Origin: Ardenticatenaceae bacterium
GTDB lineage: Bacteria; Chloroflexota; Anaerolineae; Promineifilales; Promineifilaceae
NCBI GenBank assembly: GCA_020634395.1
Contig: JACKBU010000043.1
Coordinates: 1 to 21,174 of the forward strand
DNA: 21,174 nt
Reading direction: 5' to 3'
Position 1 is the stretch's first letter; every line of letters begins with the position of its first letter. Positions 8,773-14,806 of the stretch are shown one piece after another. A program made the position numbers and the translations under genes. The notes under the pieces were generated by a model. That model saw nothing but the letters and a program-made list of their open reading frames with translations, made no database searches and was not told the DNA's origin.

Positions 8773-8809
8773 CGGGCTGGTCCCCAACGAACCAGCCCGG
8801 TTGATTTTT
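8773..8809. terminator. Bidirectional hairpin terminator upstream of murJ
   Basis: The arms CGGGCTGGT (8773-8781) and ACCAGCCCG (8791-8799) are perfect, with a 9-base loop. On the plus strand it is followed by GTTGATTTTT, on the minus strand by TTTTTGTTTT. It has terminator form in both directions, although no annotated gene reads into it. It may insulate murJ from transcripts starting in the 8811-9042 region. Confidence 0.6.
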
Positions 8810-8810
8810 G

Positions 8811-8840
8811 GAGAGTCAGGAACGCCGAAACCTGACTCTC
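8811..8840. repeat. Perfect 10-bp hairpin next to the terminator
   Basis: GAGAGTCAGG (8811-8820), a 10-base loop and CCTGACTCTC (8831-8840) form a perfect stem. Read on the minus strand it precedes the T-tailed hairpin by 11 bases, so the pair resembles a small structured transcript or attenuator. No Rfam family is recognised. Confidence 0.6.
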
Positions 8841-8923
8841 GTTAAAAGGAGGAGAAGAAGAAGAGATTTTACCCTTCGCCTATTATTCTATGACAGATCC
8901 CCTACGTCTCACTGTACGCCGAT

Positions 8924-8952
8924 CCTACGCGAAACCTACGCGAAACCTACGC
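8924..8952. repeat. 11-bp tandem repeat CCTACGCGAAA
   Basis: Two perfect units of CCTACGCGAAA (8924-8934, 8935-8945) are followed by a partial third, CCTACGC. The 11-base period is close to one helical turn, so the units present the same face of DNA. It could be a cluster of regulator sites upstream of the GT-C gene or just a small satellite. Confidence 0.7.
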
Positions 8953-9005
8953 TTGTGAATAATTATACAATTCTCGTGGTGGCAGGCAAGAAAATGGCCT
9001 CTCGG

Positions 9006-9034
9006 ATGACGGATAACGGGCGACAGGCTAAAAT
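9006..9034 (+). promoter_or_regulatory. Promoter of the GT-C gene, placed for a leaderless mRNA
   Basis: ATGACG (9006-9011), a 17-base spacer and TAAAAT (9029-9034) form a plausible sigma70-like promoter. The ATG at 9043 is eight bases after the -10 box. CCTCCTTC lies between them, and no Shine-Dalgarno sequence is present. Confidence 0.4.
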
Positions 9035-9042
9035 CCTCCTTC

Positions 9043-11844
9043 ATGATTCGCATTACCCGATTGCACGCGCTGGCTTTCATGGTCGTTTGCCTGCTGGTAA
9101 CGGCCGTTCTGCGCCTGCCTGATCTCGCGGCCATCCCGCCGGGCGTGCACTACGACGAAGCCGCCAACGGTATCCTGGCCGCTGAAATCGGCCGGGGCGA
9201 GAGCCGCCCGCTGTTCATCGAAAGCTACACCGGCAAAGAAGTATTGTTCTTTTACCTGGCAGGGGCGATGGAGCGGCTGGTGGGGGGAACGGTGTTTGCC
9301 CTGCGGCTAACGGCCGTGTTCAGCGGCATCTTAACGGTGGCGGCGACCTACTGGCTGGGCCGCGAACTGCTGCCGGCCGGAAGGCGCGACCGGCGCGTGG
9401 CCTTGCTGGCAGCGGCGCTGCTGGCCGTCAGCTTCTGGCATATTTTGTTCAGCCGACTCGGTTTCCGGGCGATCACTCAGCCGCTGCTGCAAGCGTTGAC
9501 CGTGGCGGCGCTGTGGCGCGGGCTGCGGCGCGGCCAATGGCGCTGGCTTATTTTCAGCGGTGTGGGGCTGGGCCTGACCGCTTATACCTATCTGGCGGCG
9601 CGGCTGTTCCCGGTGGTGCTGTTGCTGGCAGCGCTGCCCCTGCTGTTTAACCGGCAAACGTACAGACTGCGCTGGCGGCAATTAACGGCCGTAGCCGCTG
9701 TTGGGCTGGTGGTCTTGTCGCCGCTGCTTTACTACTTTGCCACCCATCCCGCCGCGTTTTGGGTGCGTATTGAGCAGGTCGGGCCGGCCAGCAGCCAGAC
9801 GGTGCTGGGCAGCTACTGGCGCACGCTGCAAATGTTTTTCCTGCGCGGCGATCCCTACGTGCGCTTTAACGTGCCAGAACGGCCGTTATTCTCGTTCCTG
9901 TGGGGAACTTTGCTGGTGGTGGGCTGGGTGGTATGTTTGTTGGGTTGGCGCAAGCTGAAGCTAGATTGGCAGCGGGCGACGGCCGTGCTGCTGCTCAGCG
10001 TGCCCTTCATCATGATCTTGCCCACGGCCCTGGCCGTCAATGAGATAACGCCCAGCAACTTGCGAGCCATCGGGCTGATCCCGTTTATTTTTTATCTCCC
10101 GGCGCTCGGTTTTGTCGTGCTGGTGGATGATCTGGCGCAGCGGTTGGCACGGCCGTCGCTGGCCCAGGCCGGGTTCCTGGTACTGTGGGGCGTGGTTTTG
10201 TTTGCCGAGGGCTTTCTGGTGTGGCGGCTTTATTTCGACGTGTGGGGTACGGACCCGGCCGTGTTTGCGGCAACGGACGGCGATTTAACGGCCGTAGCCG
10301 AGTTTCTCAACACCCTGCCGCCCAATCCCGACGAAACGCTTTACGTGGCCGCCCCGCATTATCAACATCCCACCATCGCTTTTCTCAGCGATCGTTATGA
10401 GGACGTGAAGTGGCTGCCGGACAGCGCGGCTTTTGTGCTGCCGCCTGAGGGAAGCGCGCTGTATGTTTACCCGCTCAACAGCCCGCTGCCGGAGTGGGCT
10501 GAGCCTTTCCTGGAAGGGGCAGAATCTTTGTCGGCGGTGAATGGGCCAGACGGCCGTCCCGCGTTTGCGGCGTATCGGTTAACGGCCGTGCCCACCGTCA
10601 CACCGCCAATCAGCCAGACGGTAACGTTTGGCAACGCCGTTACCCTGCTGGGCTACGATGTGGGCACGGCGGCTGCCGGAGAGAGCGTGCCGCTGACGCT
10701 CTACTGGCGCATCGATGACAAGCCGGCTGCCGACTTTGCCCCATTTGTCCACCTGGAAGATACCTGGGGCGCGCGCTGGAGCCAGGCGCAAACGTTTGCC
10801 TATCCGGTGGCGCAGTGGCGGCCGGGCGAAGTTGTGGTGCAGCGGGTGAATGTGCCTGCGCCGCCCGGCACACCGCCTGGCGATTACCGGGCGCGCCTGG
10901 GCTGGTTCAACGAGGCGAGCGGCGAACGGCTGCCGGTGTTGGATGGAGACGGCCGTTTTGCCGGTGACTCCCTGGTTATTGAACCACTGCCCATCACGGC
11001 GGGCACACCGCCCGACCGGCTGCCGCAGCCGCCGTTCCCGGTGGATGAGGAAGTGCGACCCGGCCTGCACCTGCTTGGTTATGAGCGCGGAGGTAATGCC
11101 GCGGAAACTGGGGAAACGCTGGACCTGTCCTTCTGGTGGCTGGCCGATGCGCCGCAGACACGCCTGGACCTGCGCGTAGAAGCCTTTCGCAGTGACAATA
11201 CCGGTAGAATTCTACTGGAAACAGAGCCTGTGCATGGCACTTACCCCTTTGTGAGTTGGGTCACGCCGCAGTTTGTAATCGACCGTCAACAGCTGCGCCT
11301 GCCGGATAACCTTGAATCGGGTATGTACCGGCTGCAGCTGCATCTCTTTGGGGCGGGCAATCAAGAAGTAGGCAAGGTGGATTTGGGACCACTGGCTGTG
11401 ACACAGACAGAGCGGCTGTTTACACCGCCGGAAGTGCCAATGCCGCTGGAGGTGATGTTTGGCGGGGAAATCAGCCTGTTGGGGTATGACTTAACGCCGG
11501 GGGACACAGACGGAACGTTTGAATTGCGTCTGGTGTGGCAGGCGTTTGCCCCGCCATCGGGTGACTACACCGTGTTCATTCACGTGCTAAATCCAGATGG
11601 AACGTGCTGTGTGTGGCAGCAGGATGCGATGCCGCAGCAAGGCCAGTATCCAACCAGCCGCTGGGTGGCCGGCGAAGTGGTGGTGGATACCTATCAGATT
11701 GTGCTGCCTGACGATGTGCCGGGTTCATATCCGGTGGAGGTGGGGTTATATGTGCCAGAGAACGGCCGTCGCCTGCAAGTACAATCGCCGCTGCTGCCGC
11801 CCTCCGATGTCGTGTATCTTAATCCGCTGGTGGTACAGGAGTGA
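9043..11844 (+). CDS. GT-C (PMT/ArnT-like) membrane glycosyltransferase with C-terminal beta-sandwich repeats
   Basis: The 933-residue product is likely to transfer a sugar from a lipid-phosphate donor on the outer face of the membrane, as in the dolichyl-phosphate-mannose-protein mannosyltransferase/ArnT superfamily. Residues 1-400 are polytopic, with roughly 9-11 membrane segments. The first outer loop has the acidic pair Asp38-Glu39 (GVHYDEAANG), where GT-C enzymes keep a catalytic Asp. YTGKEVLFFYLAG (62-74), FSRLGFRAITQP (136-147) and PSNLRAIGLIP (337-347) are further family blocks. A soluble segment (about 405-515) follows. Three tandem modules, each opening with a LLGY motif, start near 527, 670 and 803. 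The third keeps the pattern DYTVFIHV, YPTSRWVAGEVV, YQIVLPDDVP and VGLYVPENGRRLQV. These modules look like carbohydrate- or surface-binding beta-sandwiches; that role is inference. Donor and acceptor are unknown. Eleven copies of ACGGCCGT lie in this gene. Confidence 0.85.
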   Translation: MIRITRLHALAFMVVCLLVTAVLRLPDLAAIPPGVHYDEAANGILAAEIGRGESRPLFIESYTGKEVLFFYLAGAMERLVGGTVFALRLTAVFSGILTVAATYWLGRELLPAGRRDRRVALLAAALLAVSFWHILFSRLGFRAITQPLLQALTVAALWRGLRRGQWRWLIFSGVGLGLTAYTYLAARLFPVVLLLAALPLLFNRQTYRLRWRQLTAVAAVGLVVLSPLLYYFATHPAAFWVRIEQVGPASSQTVLGSYWRTLQMFFLRGDPYVRFNVPERPLFSFLWGTLLVVGWVVCLLGWRKLKLDWQRATAVLLLSVPFIMILPTALAVNEITPSNLRAIGLIPFIFYLPALGFVVLVDDLAQRLARPSLAQAGFLVLWGVVLFAEGFLVWRLYFDVWGTDPAVFAATDGDLTAVAEFLNTLPPNPDETLYVAAPHYQHPTIAFLSDRYEDVKWLPDSAAFVLPPEGSALYVYPLNSPLPEWAEPFLEGAESLSAVNGPDGRPAFAAYRLTAVPTVTPPISQTVTFGNAVTLLGYDVGTAAAGESVPLTLYWRIDDKPAADFAPFVHLEDTWGARWSQAQTFAYPVAQWRPGEVVVQRVNVPAPPGTPPGDYRARLGWFNEASGERLPVLDGDGRFAGDSLVIEPLPITAGTPPDRLPQPPFPVDEEVRPGLHLLGYERGGNAAETGETLDLSFWWLADAPQTRLDLRVEAFRSDNTGRILLETEPVHGTYPFVSWVTPQFVIDRQQLRLPDNLESGMYRLQLHLFGAGNQEVGKVDLGPLAVTQTERLFTPPEVPMPLEVMFGGEISLLGYDLTPGDTDGTFELRLVWQAFAPPSGDYTVFIHVLNPDGTCCVWQQDAMPQQGQYPTSRWVAGEVVVDTYQIVLPDDVPGSYPVEVGLYVPENGRRLQVQSPLLPPSDVVYLNPLVVQE

Positions 11845-12670
11845 GGGGCCGCGCCGCCGGATACGAGCCTAAAACCTTCAGAAATGATGCCTTTTTGAGA
11901 ATGCCCAACATGGCATCGCGCACCGGAGGATCATCTTCGTGCCCTTCAAAATCGACGTAAAACAGATAATGCCATGGGCGGTTGCGCCGGGGGCGGGACT
12001 CGATTTTGGTCAGGTTGATGTTGCGGCTGGCCAGTTCGCCCATCACCGCGTACAAGGCGCCGGGCACGTGGCGCGTCGTAAAAACGATGGATGTTTTGCT
12101 GGGATCTTGCCGGGGCGGGGTAGCCTTGCCCAAAACGAAAAACCGCGTGTAGTTGAAGTCCAGGTCTTCCAGGTTGCGCACCAGGATTTCCAGATTGTAG
12201 GTTTGGGCGGCCAGTTCACTGGCGATGGCGGCTGTGCCCGGTTCCGGGTTAGCCGCCAGGTCGCGGGCGGCGCCGGCCGTATCGTAGTAGTCGATGGGCG
12301 TGATGCTCAGGCGGCGTAACGTTTGTTCGCACTGGGCCAGGGCCTGATAATGAGATTTGACGCGCTTCACTTCGCTTAGCGATACGCCGGCGGGGGCCAT
12401 GAGACAATGTTCCACTTTGACGATGGCTTCGGCCTGTACAGAGAGGTCATGGTCCATCAGCAAGTCGTAGGCGGGGACGACGGTGCCGGCCAGGGAGTTT
12501 TCGACGGGGAGCATGCCGTGGGTGGCACGGCCGTTATGCAGCGCCTCAAAAATTTCTGTGAAGGTGCGGCAGGGCAGTGTGCGTGCCTCTGGGCCAAAGT
12601 GTTGGTGCACGGCCTGCTCGGAATATGCGCCGGGTTCGCCCTGAAAGGCAATGATTTGCTCGTCGGCCAT
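11819..12670 (-). CDS. pheA: Prephenate dehydratase with ACT regulatory domain
   Basis: This monofunctional enzyme of 283 residues decarboxylates and dehydrates prephenate to phenylpyruvate, the committed step to phenylalanine. The catalytic periplasmic-binding-like part (1-180) has ENSLAGTV (57-64) and the NYTRFF block (173-178) with the conserved Thr175-Arg176-Phe177. The ACT domain (about 193-272) has GALYAV (204-209) and ESRP (224-227), the phenylalanine-binding motifs used in feedback inhibition. There is no chorismate mutase domain. One oddity is SHYQALAQC (106-114), where the family usually has SHPQAL. The ATG at 12668-12670 is preceded by AGGAG at seven bases. The last codons overlap the convergent GT-C gene by 26 bases. 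A palindrome of two joined ACGGCCGT octamers lies in its upstream region. Confidence 0.95.
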   Translation of the reverse strand: MADEQIIAFQGEPGAYSEQAVHQHFGPEARTLPCRTFTEIFEALHNGRATHGMLPVENSLAGTVVPAYDLLMDHDLSVQAEAIVKVEHCLMAPAGVSLSEVKRVKSHYQALAQCEQTLRRLSITPIDYYDTAGAARDLAANPEPGTAAIASELAAQTYNLEILVRNLEDLDFNYTRFFVLGKATPPRQDPSKTSIVFTTRHVPGALYAVMGELASRNINLTKIESRPRRNRPWHYLFYVDFEGHEDDPPVRDAMLGILKKASFLKVLGSYPAARPLTPVPPAD

Positions 12671-12693
12671 GGTGATTTCTCCTGGATGTGGGA

Positions 12694-12709
12694 ACGGCCG
12701 TACGGCCGT
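12694..12709. repeat. 16-bp perfect palindrome of two fused ACGGCCGT octamers
   Basis: ACGGCCGTACGGCCGT equals its own reverse complement. It lies 24 bases upstream of the pheA ATG, between its possible -10 box and its ribosome site. It may be only two chance-adjacent octamers, but its position would suit an operator or a hairpin in the pheA leader. Confidence 0.9.
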
Positions 12710-12800
12710 CTAAACTGCGGCAAGTATACCGTTGAACCGCGCGGGATACGAACCGGCAGAGGAAGTGATAAAGATCATCTTTCAACGACGATTTTTGCAG

Positions 12801-12838
12801 TTACTTCCCGGTCAAAAAAGTGGTATATTTCGTATAAG
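12801..12838 (+). promoter_or_regulatory. Possible promoter of the acyl-CoA ligase gene
   Basis: TTACTT (12801-12806), a 17-base spacer and TATATT (12824-12829) form a weak match. A second -10-like box, TATAAG, lies at 12833-12838. Either would give a leader of about 135-145 bases before the ATG at 12978. Confidence 0.3.
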
Positions 12839-12879
12839 GGGAACTGATTCTATGGTACTATTGAGAACAGAAATGAGAG

Positions 12880-12937
12880 GACGCCACTCCCACTTTGAAC
12901 GCGTTTTAAATGGATGATGCAGTCTGGGAGAGGCGCC
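12880..12937 (+). repeat. Imperfect inverted repeat in the acyl-CoA ligase leader
   Basis: GACGCCACTCCC (12880-12891) can pair with GGGAGAGGCGCC (12926-12937) at ten of twelve positions, with a 34-base loop. It would fold in the predicted 5' untranslated region. No riboswitch class is recognised. Confidence 0.4.
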
Positions 12938-12977
12938 AGTCAATGAGCTGTCGGTTTAACAAGAAGGAGAGTCACTA

Positions 12978-14693
12978 ATGGAAATTACGTATGCTGATAA
13001 ACCCTGGCTGAAGCATTATGACGAGGGCGTGCCGTCAACGATAGAAATTCCCTCCCAAACCATCCTCGATATGCTAGACGAGTCGGCTCGCAAATATCCC
13101 CAGCACCCGGCCATCAATTTTAAAGGAAAAGTATTGAACTATCGCCAGTATAAGGAAGCGACCGATGCTGTGGCCGCGGCCCTGGTGGCCAGCGGCTTTA
13201 AGAAGGGGGACCGTGCTGTTATTTACATGGCGAATACCCCGCAGTTTGTTTTCAGCTACTTTGGCATCATGAAGGCGGGCGGTATTGCCATTGCTACTAA
13301 TCCATTGTATACCGAACGTGAGCTGGAGCATCAGCTGGCGGATTGTGGGGCGGAAACGGTTTTTGTGATGAGCCGCTTTTACCCGCTGTTGAAGAATGTG
13401 CAGCGCAACGGCCGTACCCAGGTCAAGCGCATCATCGTCGCCAACATCAAAGAATATTTTCCCACCACCCTGAAAATCTTATTCACCCTGCTGCGCGAGA
13501 AAAAAGGCGGCGATAACGTAAAACCAGAGCCGGGCGACATGAGTTTTTCCGACTTCCTGGCCCTGGGCCAGCGCTCGCCCCAGGCCAAGGTGACAGTGAC
13601 TAACGACGACATGGCCATGCTGCAGTACACCGGCGGCACCACCGGTCTGGCCAAAGGAGCCATCGGACAGCACAAAAACCTCTCGGCCAACGTTGCCATG
13701 CTGCAAGAGTGGTTAGAGTGGGAAGAAACCAAAGAAGGGTTTGTTGGCGCCATTCCGTTCTTTCATTCCTACGGCATGATCACCACCATGATTTTATCGG
13801 CGACAATGGCTGCCACCCTGTACATCATCCCCGATCCTCGCGACCAAAAGGATTTGTTGAGCACCATTGACAAGTACAAGCCGACTATTTTCCCCGGCGT
13901 GCCGGCCATGTACATTGCTATCAACAACAATCCCGACGTTGCCGCCGGGAAATATGACGTCACCTCTATACGCGCCTGCATTTCCGGCTCTGCCCCGCTG
14001 CTGCTGGATACCAAGCGTCGTTTTGAAGAATTATCCGGCGGCAAACTGGTCGAGGGTTTTGGCATGACGGAAACTTTTGTCGCCACGCACGCCAACCCTA
14101 TCAACGGTGAAAACCGCGAAGGTTCCATCGGATTGCCCCTGCCGAGTGTAGAGTGCCGCATTGTCGATTCCATTGAAGGCGAAAAGGAGCTGCCCGTTGG
14201 CGCCGTGGGTGAGCTGGTGATTAAAGGCCCGACGGTGATGAAGGGATACTGGAATATGCCGACGGAGACATCTAACTCGCTGCGCGATGGCTGGTTATAC
14301 TCCGGCGACATTGCCCGCATGGACGAAGATGGTTATTTCTACATCGAGGATCGCAAGAAAGATATGATTATTGCCGGCGGTTACAACGTCTATCCGCGGG
14401 AAATTGAAGAAGTGTTGGTGACTCATCCGGCTGTGTTAGAAGCGGCCGTGGCCGGTGTGCCGGACCCCAAACGCGGCGAAACAGTGAAGGCCTGGATTGT
14501 GAAAAAACCGGGTGATCCCACCACCGAAGCAGAGATCATTGAATGGAGCAAGACGCAGTTAGCCAAGTATAAGTATCCGCGCCTTGTCGAGTTCCGCGAT
14601 GAGCTGCCGAAAACGACGGTGGGCAAAGTGCTGAAGCGAGACCTGGTAAAAGAGTACAAGGCCACTTTGGTAGAAAAAGAGGCAGTTTCCTAG
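12978..14693 (+). CDS. Long-chain fatty acid--CoA ligase (AMP-binding superfamily)
   Basis: The enzyme activates fatty acids with ATP to acyl-adenylates and then to acyl-CoA for beta-oxidation or lipid synthesis. The 571-residue product is full length for a FadD-type protein. The P-loop is YTGGTTGLAKG (217-227), with Ala where many family members have Pro, as in FadD. EGFGMTET (359-366) is the A5 motif. DGWLYSGD (437-444) with Asp444 binds the ribose and begins the fatty-acyl-CoA signature. DRKKDMIIAGGYNVYP lies at 458-473, and Lys550 in LPKTTVGK is the adenylation lysine. The ATG follows AAGGAG by nine bases. The gene stands alone, with a rho-independent terminator 80 bases downstream. Chain length is not decided by sequence, so a fadD symbol is withheld. 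It carries only one ACGGCCGT, unlike most of its neighbours. Confidence 0.92.
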   Translation: MEITYADKPWLKHYDEGVPSTIEIPSQTILDMLDESARKYPQHPAINFKGKVLNYRQYKEATDAVAAALVASGFKKGDRAVIYMANTPQFVFSYFGIMKAGGIAIATNPLYTERELEHQLADCGAETVFVMSRFYPLLKNVQRNGRTQVKRIIVANIKEYFPTTLKILFTLLREKKGGDNVKPEPGDMSFSDFLALGQRSPQAKVTVTNDDMAMLQYTGGTTGLAKGAIGQHKNLSANVAMLQEWLEWEETKEGFVGAIPFFHSYGMITTMILSATMAATLYIIPDPRDQKDLLSTIDKYKPTIFPGVPAMYIAINNNPDVAAGKYDVTSIRACISGSAPLLLDTKRRFEELSGGKLVEGFGMTETFVATHANPINGENREGSIGLPLPSVECRIVDSIEGEKELPVGAVGELVIKGPTVMKGYWNMPTETSNSLRDGWLYSGDIARMDEDGYFYIEDRKKDMIIAGGYNVYPREIEEVLVTHPAVLEAAVAGVPDPKRGETVKAWIVKKPGDPTTEAEIIEWSKTQLAKYKYPRLVEFRDELPKTTVGKVLKRDLVKEYKATLVEKEAVS

Positions 14694-14773
14694 CGTTTGC
14701 GTGAAAGGCGTCGAGGAGCGAGGTTGGCGTAAAAACCTGCCGTTCGCTAAAAATTTTTGAGCAATAGACGATT

Positions 14774-14806
14774 GCCCTGCTGGCAGTTTGCTGGCAGGGC
14801 TTTTTT
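14774..14806 (+). terminator. Rho-independent terminator of the acyl-CoA ligase gene
   Basis: GCCCTGCTGGCA (14774-14785) pairs with TGCTGGCAGGGC (14789-14800) over 12 pairs, including two G-U wobbles, leaving a 3-base loop. TTTTTTATT follows directly. The T-run touches the TAA stop of the convergent minus-strand gene (14805-14807). Confidence 0.85.

Larger units (their letters stand above)
8736..9042. other. Divergent intergenic region between murJ and the GT-C gene
   Basis: These 307 bases hold the murJ -10 box, two hairpins (8773-8840), a purine run with an AAGGAGG-like core (8844-8866), an 11-bp tandem repeat (8924-8952) and the GT-C promoter (9006-9034). A reading frame of 22 codons from 8889 has no ribosome site at the right distance and is not called. 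Confidence 0.6.
12671..12977. other. Divergent control region of pheA and the acyl-CoA ligase
   Basis: These 307 bases contain, from left to right, the pheA ribosome site (CCAGGAG on the minus strand), the 16-bp double-octamer palindrome, a possible pheA -10 box TATACT (minus, 12728-12723), the putative acyl-CoA ligase promoter (12801-12838), an imperfect leader hairpin and the AAGGAG ribosome site at 12963-12968. No small gene is supported. Confidence 0.6.

Noticed and set aside
8124..8804. Open frame of 226 codons on the plus strand opposite murJ
   Set aside because: It is antisense to murJ, with a low-complexity Gly/Gln/His-rich product and no known fold.
8889..8957. Small frame of 22 codons after a purine run with AAGGAGG
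   Set aside because: The ribosome-like sequence is about 36 bases before the ATG, too far, and the frame is made largely of the 11-bp repeat.
12732..12917. Open frame of 61 codons in the pheA/acyl-CoA ligase gap
   Set aside because: It has no ribosome site and no recognisable product, and it spans the predicted promoter and leader of the acyl-CoA ligase gene.
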